From: Schlegelella_A sp038231215
GTDB taxonomy: Bacteria > Pseudomonadota > Gammaproteobacteria > Burkholderiales > Burkholderiaceae_C
Assembly (NCBI GenBank): GCA_038231215.1
Contig: JBBRLS010000021.1
Location: forward strand, 1-64,000
Length of the DNA: 64,000 nucleotides
Direction: 5' to 3'
Shown: one piece after another, positions 1 through 8,177 of the stretch
How the letters are laid out: each line of letters opens with the position of its first letter
Position numbering within the stretch: the first letter of the stretch is position 1
Notes under the pieces: generated by a model
The model's input: the letters and a program-made list of their open reading frames with translations, nothing else
Database searches by the model: none
What the model was told of the DNA's origin: nothing
Translations under genes and position numbers: made by a program

Positions 1-999
1 AATGCCGGCCTCGCCGGCGTACTTGATGAGGTCGTCGCGGATCTCCTTCCACGCCGGCGTCGTGATCGTCTTGATGGCGCCGTTGCGCAAGGTCTTCTTC
101 GGATCGGGAATGACGAGGCCGAAGTCGACGCCGATGACGCGGCCGAAGCCGCGGCAGGTCTCGCACGCGCCATACGCCGAATTGAACGAGAACAGCGCCG
201 GTTGCGGCTCGGCGTAGCGCAGGTCGCTGTCGGGACAATGCAAGCCGGTCGAGAAGCGCCAGAGCTGCTCGCCGCCTTCCACCGCCGCGTATACGTTGAC
301 TCTTCCGCTGCCCCGCTTCAGCGCCACCTCGATCGCCTCGATCGCGCGCACCTTCTCGGTCGTGCCGATGCGGAAGCGGTCGGCGACGACGTCGAGCATC
401 TTGCGCGGCCCGGTCGGCGAAGCGACCTCGCGCTCGGCGTGTACGCGCGTGAAGCCGCTCGCCGAGAGCCATTGCTCGATCTCGGCGGCGGTTGTCGACG
501 CGGGCAGCTCGACCGGGAAGGTCAAGACAAGGCGCGGCTCTTCGTCGTTGACCGCTGCCGCGGCGGCGCGGCTCATCAGCTCGGCGTAGATGGTCTCGGG
601 CGAATCGTGGCGCACGCGCTGCGCCGTCTGCTTGTCGAAAAGCTCCGAAGCGCGCGCAAACAACAGCTTCAAATGGTCGTTCAACTCGGTCATCGTGCCG
701 ACCGTCGAGCGCGAGCTGCGCACCGGATTGGTCTGGTCGATGGCGATGGCCGGCGGCACGCCCTCGACCTTGTCGACCGCCGGCCGGTCCATGCGCTCGA
801 GAAACTGCCGCGCGTAGGCGCTGAAGGTCTCGACGTAGCGGCGCTGCCCCTCGGCGTACAGCGTGTCGAAGACGAGGCTCGATTTGCCCGAGCCGCTCGG
901 CCCGGTCACGACCGTCATTTCGCCGGTGCGGATGTCGAGATCGAGGTTCTTGAGGTTGTGCTGTCGCGCGCCGCGGATGCGGATGACGCCGGAGCTCAT
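1..999 (-). CDS. uvrA: Excinuclease ABC subunit A (UvrA), N-terminal 333 codons, truncated by the window edge
   Basis: This is the DNA-damage recognition ATPase of nucleotide excision repair, cytoplasmic. The reverse strand reads 333 uninterrupted codons from the ATG at 999. It opens with IRGARQHNLKNLDLDI, has the ABC Walker A GPSGSGKSS at about residues 31-39, then DTLYAEGQRRYVETFSAYARQ and RSTVGTMTE, all UvrA hallmarks. The zinc-binding CP..CG region appears as CPDSDLRYAEPQPALFSFN...CETCRGFG. Details such as ETFSAYARQFLERMD and AIAIDQTNPVRSSRSTVGTMTELNDHLKLLFARASELFDKQT differ from E. coli UvrA and recall the long, divergent UvrA of some Burkholderiales and Xanthomonadales. The 3' end lies outside the window, so total length and class cannot be settled. 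It is transcribed divergently from the next gene. Confidence 0.93.
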   Translation of the reverse strand, partial: MSSGVIRIRGARQHNLKNLDLDIRTGEMTVVTGPSGSGKSSLVFDTLYAEGQRRYVETFSAYARQFLERMDRPAVDKVEGVPPAIAIDQTNPVRSSRSTVGTMTELNDHLKLLFARASELFDKQTAQRVRHDSPETIYAELMSRAAAAAVNDEEPRLVLTFPVELPASTTAAEIEQWLSASGFTRVHAEREVASPTGPRKMLDVVADRFRIGTTEKVRAIEAIEVALKRGSGRVNVYAAVEGGEQLWRFSTGLHCPDSDLRYAEPQPALFSFNSAYGACETCRGFGRVIGVDFGLVIPDPKKTLRNGAIKTITTPAWKEIRDDLIKYAGEAGI

Positions 1000-1123
1000 C
1001 GGGGAGGGCTTTCGGGAGGGGAGCGAAGCATTCTAGGGACGGGTCGCCGGTGCCGCGCGGCCCGGTCGCAAAGACCGCGCCTGCCGAATGTGGCGAGAAT
1101 CGCCGGGCCACGAAGGAGGTGCG

Positions 1124-2116
1124 ATGGACCGGAGTCGCTGCAACGCAAGCCGCTACGTCCCCGGCGATCGCACAGGGCACTACGAGAGCTGGTTCCAGCG
1201 CGCCAACCACGCGCAGCGACCGCTCGCGTTCTGGGTCCGCTACACGGTGTTCAGCCCGAAGGGACGGCCGGACCTGGCGGTAGGCGAACTCTGGGCGATC
1301 CACTTCGACGGCGAGCGCGGCCGCATCACGGCGGCCAAGCAGGTCGTGCCGATCGGCGACTGCTCGTTCGCGCGCGATCGCCTCGACGTTCGCATCGGCA
1401 GCGCGGTGCTGAGCGATGGCCGTCTCTCGGGCCGCGCCGCCACGGGCACGAGCGAACTGCGATGGGATTTCCGCTTCTCGGGCGGCGACGCTCCGCTGCT
1501 GCTCCTGGCGGAGCCTTGGTACGAGCGCGGCTTTCCCAAGGCCAAGGCGCTGGTCGGCACGCCGAACGCGGTATTCGACGGGGAGTGGGTCGTCGACGGC
1601 GAAAGGATCGAGATCGCGAACTGGATCGGCAGCCAGAACCACAACTGGGGCAGCCGTCACACCGACTCGTACGCCTGGGGCCAGGTCTGCGGCTTCGACG
1701 GCGCGTCCGGGACCTTTCTCGAGTGCTCGACGGCAAGGCTCAAGCTCGGGCCGCTGGCAGTCCCGCCCCTGACGGTTGCCGTGCTGCGCCTCGAAGGCCG
1801 CGAGCTCCGGCTCAACGCCCTCGGCCACGCGTTCAGGGCCGAGGCGAGCTTCGATGTCACGCGCTGGAGCTTTCGGACCGAGGCCGGGGACGTCCGCGTC
1901 TCGGCACGCTTCGAGGCGGCGCCGTCGTCCTTCGTCGGACTGGCGTACGCCAACCCGCCGGGTGGAACCAAGACCTGCCTCAACACCAAGCTCGCATCGT
2001 GCGAGTTGCTCGTCGAGGAGCCGGGGCGCCCGGAGCGGCGGCTGGTGTCGCGCCAGCGCGCCGCGTTCGAGATCCTCACGGACCGGAACGACCACGGCAT
2101 CCCGGTGGTCGCTTGA
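1124..2116 (+). CDS. Conserved hypothetical protein, lipocalin/AttH-like (CrtC-type hydratase superfamily resemblance)
   Basis: This encodes 330 aa. The ATG at 1124 is preferred over an upstream ATG at 1088 because AAGGAGGT lies 5 bases before it. The protein has no signal peptide or membrane segment. It starts with YESWFQRANHAQRPLAFWVRYTVFSP and contains NWGSRHTDSYAWGQVCGFD at about residues 180-198. This pattern of tryptophans and an N-terminal YE.W resembles AttH/lipocalin-like proteins and tocopherol-cyclase-like beta-barrels. The family match is from memory of the pattern, so no substrate or reaction can be given. It stands alone between the divergent uvrA and a DsbA-family gene 49 bp downstream. 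Confidence 0.75.
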   Translation: MDRSRCNASRYVPGDRTGHYESWFQRANHAQRPLAFWVRYTVFSPKGRPDLAVGELWAIHFDGERGRITAAKQVVPIGDCSFARDRLDVRIGSAVLSDGRLSGRAATGTSELRWDFRFSGGDAPLLLLAEPWYERGFPKAKALVGTPNAVFDGEWVVDGERIEIANWIGSQNHNWGSRHTDSYAWGQVCGFDGASGTFLECSTARLKLGPLAVPPLTVAVLRLEGRELRLNALGHAFRAEASFDVTRWSFRTEAGDVRVSARFEAAPSSFVGLAYANPPGGTKTCLNTKLASCELLVEEPGRPERRLVSRQRAAFEILTDRNDHGIPVVA

Positions 2117-2165
2117 ACGCGGTCCGCGCCTAGACTGCCCCACAAGCCAGCATCGCCCTGCCACC

Positions 2166-2801
2166 ATGAAAATCGAATTCGTTTCCGACGTCGCCTGCCC
2201 GTGGTGCGCGGTCGGCCTCAACTCGCTGGAAAAGGCGATCGCCGAGATCGGCGACGCAATCCCGGTCGAGATGCACTTCGAGCCCTTCGAGCTCAACCCG
2301 GCGATGCCGCCCGAAGGCGAAGACGCGACCGAGCATCTGTCGCGCAAGTACGGCGCGCCGCCGGAGCAGCTCGCCAAGTCGCGCGCCGCGATTCGCGAGC
2401 GCGGCGCCGCGGTCGGCTTCACGTTCGGCGACCGGGTGCGTGTCTGGAACACGCTCGACGCGCATCGCCTGCTGCACTGGGCCGGCCTCACCGACCTTGC
2501 GAAGCAGCGCGCCCTCAAGCACGCCTTGCTCGGCGCCTATCACACGAACGCCGAGAACCCAGGCGCGCGCGACGTGCTGCTGCGTGTCGCCGGCGAAGTC
2601 GGCCTCGACGTCGAGCGGGCGCGCGCCATCCTCGACTCCGACGAGTACGCGAGCGAGGTGCGCGAACGCGAGCGCTTCTGGCAGGAGCGCGGCATCCATT
2701 CGGTGCCGGCGGTGGTGATCGACGGGCGCCACCTCATCTCCGGCGGCCAGCCGCCCGAGGTCTTCGCGCAGGCGCTGCGACAGATCGCCGCGGCGGCCTG
2801 A
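2166..2801 (+). CDS. DsbA-family oxidoreductase, FrnE-like
   Basis: This encodes 211 aa of the thioredoxin-fold DsbA/FrnE group, which catalyse thiol-disulfide exchange. The active-site CPWC follows the first strand (KIEFVSDVACPWCAVG, residues 2-17). The inserted helical domain has the typical RVWNTLDAHRLLHWAG, and the cis-proline region reads GIHSVPAVVIDGRHLISGGQPPEVF near the C-terminus. There is no signal peptide, so the protein is expected in the cytoplasm as for other FrnE proteins. The ATG at 2166 starts directly at the first beta strand; in-frame upstream sequence lacks homology and was excluded. The physiological partner is unknown. Confidence 0.9.
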   Translation: MKIEFVSDVACPWCAVGLNSLEKAIAEIGDAIPVEMHFEPFELNPAMPPEGEDATEHLSRKYGAPPEQLAKSRAAIRERGAAVGFTFGDRVRVWNTLDAHRLLHWAGLTDLAKQRALKHALLGAYHTNAENPGARDVLLRVAGEVGLDVERARAILDSDEYASEVRERERFWQERGIHSVPAVVIDGRHLISGGQPPEVFAQALRQIAAAA

Positions 2802-2898
2802 TCACCCGGCGGCGACGCGTCGTCACACAATCGCCGCTGCGGCCATGGCCGGCCGCGATAAAATCGCTGCCCATCGCCTTCAAACCGGGAGCCGCTCC

Positions 2899-3342
2899 GT
2901 GCCGATCCGACCTTCGATCATCGCCCTCGCCTGCCTCGCCGTGCCGGCGCTGGCGTTCGCGGCAAAATGGGAAAAGGTCGGTGACGCCGGCCCGGTCGTC
3001 CTCTATGTCGACAAGGACAGCGTGCGTCGCAGCGGCACCGAGACGCGCGCCCAGCTCGAATGGCGCTGGAAGGCACTGACCGACGTGCCCAACGCCGACC
3101 CGCCGCGCCAGTACCGCCTGGAGCGTCAGATCCAGATCACCAACTGCAGCAACCGCAGCTATGCCGTCTCCGAAGGCACGCGCTATGCCGACGAGCGCGG
3201 CCTCGACTCGGTCTCGAGCTACAAGTACAACGAGTCCCAACTGCCGTACAGCGTGGCGACGCCGCGCACGGTGCGCGAACTGGCGGTGACCTACGTCTGC
3301 GCAGTCGAACCGCCAAAAGCCGCCGAGCCGGCGAAGAAGTGA
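2899..3342 (+). CDS. Small secreted protein, surface-adhesin E-like
   Basis: The likely start is GTG at 2899, giving 147 aa, with GGGAG about 8 bases upstream. An ATG at 2845 would add 18 residues before the signal peptide and is less likely. The N-terminus MPIRPSIIALACLAVPALAFA is a clear signal peptide. The mature part begins AKWEKVGDAGPVVLYVDKDSVRRSG and includes AQLEWRWK and C-rich ITNCSNRSYA and VTYVCAV. The W-(x)n-YVD..S layout is that of the surface-adhesin E-like family of small periplasmic or outer-membrane-associated proteins. Function is unknown. The stop codon overlaps the start of the next gene. Confidence 0.75.
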   Translation: MPIRPSIIALACLAVPALAFAAKWEKVGDAGPVVLYVDKDSVRRSGTETRAQLEWRWKALTDVPNADPPRQYRLERQIQITNCSNRSYAVSEGTRYADERGLDSVSSYKYNESQLPYSVATPRTVRELAVTYVCAVEPPKAAEPAKK

Positions 3343-4886
3343 GCCGGGACGACGTGGCTGCGAACTTCGAAGCCATGCTCGCTGCCGGCGCCGACGTGGC
3401 GCCCGCGCTCTCGGCGCCGGGCCGGCCGACGCTGACGCACGGCGCGCTGCGCGAGCTCGTCGCCGGTACGCTCACGACATTGAATGCGGCGGGCGCGGGG
3501 CACAACGATCGCGTCGCCATCGTCCTCGACAACGGGCCCGAGATGGCAGCCTGCTTCATCGCCTGCGCCGCCGGCACGGCGAGCGCGCCGCTCAATCCGT
3601 CGTATCGGGCCGAAGAGTTCGAGTTCTATCTCGCCGATCTGAGCGCGAAGCTGTTGATCGTCGCGGCCGGCAGCACGTCGCCGGCAGTTGCCGTGGCGCA
3701 GAAGCTCGGCGTCGGCATCGTCGATCTGGTCGTCGAAGAAGGCGCGCTGTCAGGCAGCTTCTCGCTCGTGCCGCGCTTCGCGGTGCCTGCGGGCGCCGCG
3801 GTGCCATCGGACAGAAGCGGCTTCTCGGCATCCGCCGACACGGCGATGGTGCTGCACACCTCGGGCACGACCTCGCGTCCGAAAATCGTGCCCTTGTCGG
3901 TCGCCAATCTGTGCGCCTCGGCATCGAACATCCGCGCCACGCTCGAGCTGCAGACCGGCGATCGCGGCTTGAACATCATGCCGCTGTTCCACATCCACGG
4001 CCTCATCGCCGGCGTGCTGGCGCCGCTCTCGGCGGGCTCGTCGGTGTTCTGCACGCCGGGCTTCAACGCGCTGAAGTTCTTCGCCTGGATGGATGAAGCA
4101 AAGCCCACCTGGTACACGGCAGTGCCGACCATGCACCAGGCGATCGTCGGCCGCGCGAAGAACAACGCCGAGACGATCCGCAACAACCCGCTGCGCTTCA
4201 TGCGCTCGTCGTCGTCGTCGATGCCGCCGCAGGTCATCAAGGAGCTCGAAGCCGCCTTCGGTGCGCCGCTCGTCGAGTCCTACGGCATGACGGAGGCGAC
4301 GCACCAGATGGCGTCGAATCCGCTGCCGCCGCACACCAGAAAGCCCGGAACGGTCGGCGTCGCCGCGGGCCCCGAGGTGGAGATCATGGGCGAGTCGGGC
4401 GATCTGCTCGGCGCGGGCGAGACCGGCGAGATCGTCATCCGCGGCGCCAATGTCACGGCCGGCTACGAGAACAACCCGAAGGCCAACGCCGAGGGCTTTC
4501 GCGAGGGCTGGTTTCGCACCGGCGACCAGGGCGTGAAGGACGCCGAAGGCTATCTCTCGATCACCGGGCGGCTCAAGGAAATCATCAACCGCGGAGGCGA
4601 AAAGGTGAGTCCTCGCGAGATCGACGAGATCCTGATGGACCACCCGGCGGTCGGCCAGGTCGTGACCTTCGGCATTCCGCACGCCAAGCTCGGCGAGGAG
4701 GTGGCGGCAGTCGTCGTTCTCAAGGCGGGCAGCGCCGCCACCGATCGCGAGCTGCAGGCCTTCGTGAGCGAGCGCGCCGCCGAGTACAAGGTGCCGAAGA
4801 AGATCCTCTTCATGGACGAGATCCCGAAAGGCGCGACCGGCAAGCTGCAGCGCATCGGCCTTGCGGCCAAGCTGGGTCTGGTCTGA
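3339..4886 (+). CDS. Acyl-CoA synthetase / AMP-dependent ligase (oxalyl-CoA synthetase-like)
   Basis: This encodes 515 aa from a GTG at 3339 that overlaps the preceding TGA (GTGA), suggesting coupling; a second GTG at 3354 is an alternative. Members activate a carboxylic acid with ATP to an acyl-adenylate and transfer it to CoA. Visible core motifs are the phosphate-binding loop HTSGTTSRPKIVPL, the FHIHGLIAG and RSSSSSMPPQ regions, YGMTEATHQMASNP, GWFRTGDQG and the terminal lysine motif GATGKLQR. The general layout resembles the Pcs60/oxalate-CoA ligase group, but the acid substrate cannot be decided from sequence alone. The gene is followed 6 bp later by a palindromic repeat. Confidence 0.88.
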   Translation: MSRDDVAANFEAMLAAGADVAPALSAPGRPTLTHGALRELVAGTLTTLNAAGAGHNDRVAIVLDNGPEMAACFIACAAGTASAPLNPSYRAEEFEFYLADLSAKLLIVAAGSTSPAVAVAQKLGVGIVDLVVEEGALSGSFSLVPRFAVPAGAAVPSDRSGFSASADTAMVLHTSGTTSRPKIVPLSVANLCASASNIRATLELQTGDRGLNIMPLFHIHGLIAGVLAPLSAGSSVFCTPGFNALKFFAWMDEAKPTWYTAVPTMHQAIVGRAKNNAETIRNNPLRFMRSSSSSMPPQVIKELEAAFGAPLVESYGMTEATHQMASNPLPPHTRKPGTVGVAAGPEVEIMGESGDLLGAGETGEIVIRGANVTAGYENNPKANAEGFREGWFRTGDQGVKDAEGYLSITGRLKEIINRGGEKVSPREIDEILMDHPAVGQVVTFGIPHAKLGEEVAAVVVLKAGSAATDRELQAFVSERAAEYKVPKKILFMDEIPKGATGKLQRIGLAAKLGLV

Positions 4887-4892
4887 AATGCT

Positions 4893-4965
4893 TGTCATCC
4901 TGAGCGCAGCGAAGGATCTCGGCCACACGCGATCGACGAGATCCTTCGCTCCGCTCAGGATGACA
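4893..4965. repeat. Palindromic repeat A, copy 1
   Basis: An imperfect inverted repeat: left arm TGTCATCCTGAGCGCAGCG followed by AAGGATCTC, a variable centre, then the complementary right arm GAGATCCTTCGCTCCGCTCA ending in GGATGACA. It could fold into a long hairpin but has no following T run. It is the first of eight full copies in the window. Confidence 0.95.
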
Positions 4966-5037
4966 TGCGGCGGCACGCTCAGGATGACAGGCGCGGCGGA
5001 GCGCTCAGGATGACAGGCGGCGGAGCGCTCGGGATGA
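4966..5037. repeat. Array of repeat A half-units
   Basis: Directly after copy 1 the right-arm end (CGCTCAGGATGACA with a GGCGGCGGAG spacer) is repeated head to tail, three units with the last decayed to CGCTCGGGATGAG. It fills the gap up to the panE-like start codon at 5045, and its last unit sits where the ribosome binding site would be. Confidence 0.85.
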
Positions 5038-5044
5038 GGGCGCG

Positions 5045-6052
5045 ATGAAGATCGCCGTCGTCGGCGCCGGAGCCATCGGCGGCTTTCTCGGCGCGCGGCT
5101 CTCGCTGGCCGGTCACGACGTGACCTTCATCGCGCGCAACAAGAACCTCGCCGCGATCTCGCAAGGCGGCTTTCGGCTGATCGAGGCAGACGGCCGCGAG
5201 CAGCACGCCACAGCGGCACGCGCCGTCGCCGACGGCGCCGAGGCCGGTACGCAGGATGCGGTGCTGCTCACCGTCAAGGCGCACCAGGTGCGCGACGTGC
5301 TGCCGTCCATGCAAGGCTTGATCGGTCCCGAGACATCCGTCGTCACGATGATCAATGGCCTGCCGTGGTGGTACTTCCATCGCCTGCCCGGCCCGTTCGA
5401 GAACAGGACGCTCGAAAGCGTCGACCCCGGCGGCGTCATCGCTGCGGCAATCGCTCCCCAGCGCGTCATCGGCAGCGTCGTCTATGCGGCCACCGAGCTC
5501 GTCGAGCCGGGACTGGTGCGCGTCATCGAGGGCAATCGCTTCACGCTCGGCGAGCCCGACGGCACGCGCAGCCCCCGCATCGGAGCGCTGTCGGAGGCGC
5601 TCATGGGCGCCGGGTTCAAGGCGCCGGTGTCCAAGGACATCCGCGCCGAGATCTGGCTCAAGCTCTGGGGCAACGTCAGCTTCAACCCGGTCAGCGCTCT
5701 TACCCACGCGACGCTCGAAGGCATCTGCCGCGACCCGGGTGGCCGCGCCGCCGTCGAGGCCATGATGAAAGAGGCGCAAGCTGTGGCCGGCCAGCTCGGC
5801 GTCGCCTTCAAGATCTCGATCGAGCAGCGCATCGCCGGCGCCGAGGCGGTGGGCGCGCACAAGACATCGATGCTGCAGGACGTCGAGCACGGCCGCGCCC
5901 TCGAGCTCGAGGCGCTGGTCGGCAGCGTCGTCGAGCTCGGACGCATCACCGGCACGCCAACGCCGGCGATCGACGCGGTCTACGGCATCGCCGGGCTGCT
6001 GGCGCGGACGCTCGCTGGCGCGAAGGCCAAGCTGACGCTCGCGCCGGCCTGA
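5045..6052 (+). CDS. panE: 2-dehydropantoate 2-reductase family protein (PanE/ApbA-like)
   Basis: This encodes 335 aa. Family members reduce ketopantoate to pantoate with NADPH in pantothenate and CoA synthesis. The N-terminal Rossmann motif is MKIAVVGAGAIGGFLGARLSLAGHDV. Further marks are VLLTVKAHQV with the catalytic-region lysine (about residue 79), the MINGLPWWYF segment in place of the usual NG-rich loop, and the C-terminal domain with EIWLKLWGNVSFNPVSALTHAT. Many genomes carry several ApbA paralogues acting on other 2-oxo acids, and the WWYF loop is not that of E. coli PanE, so true ketopantoate activity is only likely. The start is preceded by half-units of repeat A and no strong Shine-Dalgarno site of its own. 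Confidence 0.85.
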   Translation: MKIAVVGAGAIGGFLGARLSLAGHDVTFIARNKNLAAISQGGFRLIEADGREQHATAARAVADGAEAGTQDAVLLTVKAHQVRDVLPSMQGLIGPETSVVTMINGLPWWYFHRLPGPFENRTLESVDPGGVIAAAIAPQRVIGSVVYAATELVEPGLVRVIEGNRFTLGEPDGTRSPRIGALSEALMGAGFKAPVSKDIRAEIWLKLWGNVSFNPVSALTHATLEGICRDPGGRAAVEAMMKEAQAVAGQLGVAFKISIEQRIAGAEAVGAHKTSMLQDVEHGRALELEALVGSVVELGRITGTPTPAIDAVYGIAGLLARTLAGAKAKLTLAPA

Positions 6053-6102
6053 TCGCGAGCCGGCGGCGATGACTATATCGATCCACAGGGATACCCGGTC
6101 TG

Positions 6103-6124
6103 GCGATACCCGGCCGGGTATCGC
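6103..6124. promoter_or_regulatory. Perfect 22-bp palindrome, possible operator
   Basis: Positions 6103-6124 read identically on both strands (half-site GCGATACCCGG). A partial direct copy, GGATACCCGG, lies 13 bp upstream at about 6089-6098. The site is about 100 bp before the start of the peptide-importer operon and 50 bp after panE. There is no loop and no T run, so a terminator is unlikely. A dimeric repressor site is the simplest reading; no regulator gene is adjacent. Confidence 0.45.
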
Positions 6125-6225
6125 AATTGCTTGGGGCCGTCCCGGATGTGAACTTGCGGGCCAACCCATAGCATGCAGCCCACGGCGGCACCCCGCCTTG
6201 ACCATGAACCCCCGAGGAGATCTCG

Positions 6226-8025
6226 ATGAACGAGCCTGAACTGCGTGCACTGATCGAAGACGTGCGCTCCGGCGAACTGCCGCGACGCACCTTCATCGAA
6301 CGGATGGTCGGCTTCGGCCTGACCGCGCCGATGGCCTCGATGATGCTGATGCACGCGGGCGTCGTGCAGGCGCAAGCCGCGCCCGTCTACAAGCCGACCA
6401 AACGCGGCGGCGGCGGCGCCCTCAAGACGCTCTGGTGGCAGGGCCCGACGCTGCTGCAGCCGCACTTCGCCAACGGCACCAAGGACCAGGAAGCCTCGCG
6501 CGTCTTCTACGAGCCGCTCGCCGTCTGGGACAACGACGGCAACCTTGTGCCGATCCTGGCGGCCGAGATTCCGAGCATCCAGAACGGCGGCGTCCTCGAG
6601 GGCGGCAAGGTCGTGCGCTGGCGCCTGAAGAAGGGCGTGACCTGGCACGACGGCAAGCCCTTCACCGCCGACGACTGCGTATTCACCTGGGAGTACGTGC
6701 GCGACCCGGCGACTGCCGCGGTCACCAGCGGCGTCTACAAGGACCTGACGGTCGTCAAGGTCGACGACCACACGCTCCTGGTGACCTTCAAGAAGCCGAC
6801 GCCGTTCTGGGCCACCGCCTTCGTCGCCGCCGAGGGCATGATCATCCCGAAGCATCTGTTCGGCCCCTACGCCGGCGCCAAGTCGCGCGACGCGCCGACC
6901 AACCTCAAACCGGTTGGCACCGGTCCGTACACCTTCGTCGATTTCAAGCCGGGCGACATCGTCCTCGGTGAGCTCAACAAGAATTACCACATGCCGAACC
7001 GGCCCCATTTCGACACCATCGAAATGAAGGGCGGCGGCGATGCGACCTCGGCGGCGCGCGCCGTGCTGCAGACCGGCGAGTACGACTACGCCTGGAACCT
7101 GCAGGTCGAAGACGAAGTGTTGCAACGCATGGAAAAGGGCGGCAAGGGCAAGGCCCACATCGTTCCCGGCGGCGACATCGAGTTCATCCAGCTCAACATC
7201 ACGGACCCGTGGAACGAGGTCGAAGGCGAGCGCGGCAGCGTCAAGAGCAAGCACTTTGCGTTCAGCGACCCGAAGGTGCGCGAGGCGATGTCGCTGCTCT
7301 GCGACAAGAAGAGCATGCAGGAGTTCATCTACGGGCGCACCGGCTTCGCGACCGCCAACTTCATGAACAACCCGCCGCGCTTCAAGTCGCCGAACACCAA
7401 GTGGGAGTTCAACGTCGACAAGGCCAACGCGATGCTCGACGCCGCCGGCTGGAAGAAGGGCGCCGACGGGATCCGCGAAAAGGGCGGCAAGAAGTTGAAG
7501 TTCGTCTACCAGACTTCCATCAATGGCACGCGCCAGAAGGAGCAGGCGATCGTCAAGCAAGCGGCGCAGAAGGCCGGCATCGACCTCGAACTGAAGTCGG
7601 TGACGGCGTCGGTGTTCTTCTCTTCCGACGTAGCCAACCCAGACACCTACGGCAAGTTCTGGGCCGACATGCAGATGTACACGACGACCATGACCGCGCC
7701 CGATGCCGAGCGCTTCATGGACCAGTACAAGTCGGACGAGATCTCGCAAAAGGTCAACAAATGGCAGGGCCGGAACATCTGCCGCTGGGTGAACCTCGAG
7801 TACGACAAGATGGCCCTGGCCGCCTCGTCCGAGCTCGATCCGGTCAAGCGCGCGGCGATCTACATCAAGATGAACGACCTGGTGGTGAACGACTTCATCA
7901 TCGTGCCCCTGATCAGCCGGCCGCGCGTGCGCGGCGGCGCGCTGACGCTGGTGACGACGCTCTCGGGCTGGGACCTCGACTTCTCGGCCCTGCAGAACTG
8001 GTACCGGCAAGGGCCGACGGGCTGA
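6226..8025 (+). CDS. Peptide-type ABC importer, substrate-binding protein (SBP family 5)
   Basis: This encodes 599 aa, the ligand-capturing periplasmic component of a DppA/OppA-class importer. GGAG lies 7 bases before the ATG. The N-terminus carries a Tat-like signal, LPRRTFIERMVGFGLTAPMASMM, ending near AQAAP (residues 18-50), so export is probably in the folded state. Family-5 signatures follow: VFYEPLAVWDNDGNLVPILAAEIPS, WRLKKGVTWHDGKPFTADDCVFTWEY, and GTGPYTFVDFKPGD. The length fits large family-5 members. It is the first gene of a five-gene importer operon with two permeases and two ATPases. The ligand could be a peptide but family-5 proteins also bind opines, nickel or sugars. Confidence 0.93.
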   Translation: MNEPELRALIEDVRSGELPRRTFIERMVGFGLTAPMASMMLMHAGVVQAQAAPVYKPTKRGGGGALKTLWWQGPTLLQPHFANGTKDQEASRVFYEPLAVWDNDGNLVPILAAEIPSIQNGGVLEGGKVVRWRLKKGVTWHDGKPFTADDCVFTWEYVRDPATAAVTSGVYKDLTVVKVDDHTLLVTFKKPTPFWATAFVAAEGMIIPKHLFGPYAGAKSRDAPTNLKPVGTGPYTFVDFKPGDIVLGELNKNYHMPNRPHFDTIEMKGGGDATSAARAVLQTGEYDYAWNLQVEDEVLQRMEKGGKGKAHIVPGGDIEFIQLNITDPWNEVEGERGSVKSKHFAFSDPKVREAMSLLCDKKSMQEFIYGRTGFATANFMNNPPRFKSPNTKWEFNVDKANAMLDAAGWKKGADGIREKGGKKLKFVYQTSINGTRQKEQAIVKQAAQKAGIDLELKSVTASVFFSSDVANPDTYGKFWADMQMYTTTMTAPDAERFMDQYKSDEISQKVNKWQGRNICRWVNLEYDKMALAASSELDPVKRAAIYIKMNDLVVNDFIIVPLISRPRVRGGALTLVTTLSGWDLDFSALQNWYRQGPTG

Positions 8026-8060
8026 GCGCGTCCGCGCGCTTCGTCATCCTCAGCCCCAGC

Positions 8061-8134
8061 AGTCATCCTGAGCGCAAGCGAAGGATCTCGAAAGTCGGCT
8101 GCGCCGGGATCCTTCGCTTCGCTCAGGATGACAG
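8061..8134. repeat. Palindromic repeat A, copy 2
   Basis: Inverted repeat with left arm AGTCATCCTGAGCG and right arm CGCTCAGGATGACAG lying between the binding-protein and first permease genes of the importer operon. A partial left arm (GTCATCCTCAGC) precedes it at about 8042. Confidence 0.93.
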
Positions 8135-8177
8135 AGGTGATGGGTTGAATGAAGTGACGGAATGACAGGCTGACATC

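Noticed and set aside
202..2133. A 643-codon open frame on the plus strand across the uvrA and hypothetical-protein region
   Set aside because: It runs antisense through uvrA and out of frame through the next gene; its product is arginine/alanine-rich without homology, as expected from GC-rich shadow frames.
4893..4965. Repeat A hairpins as Rho-independent terminators
   Set aside because: None is followed by a T run on either strand, and several lie inside operons where termination would silence downstream genes. Attenuation cannot be excluded.
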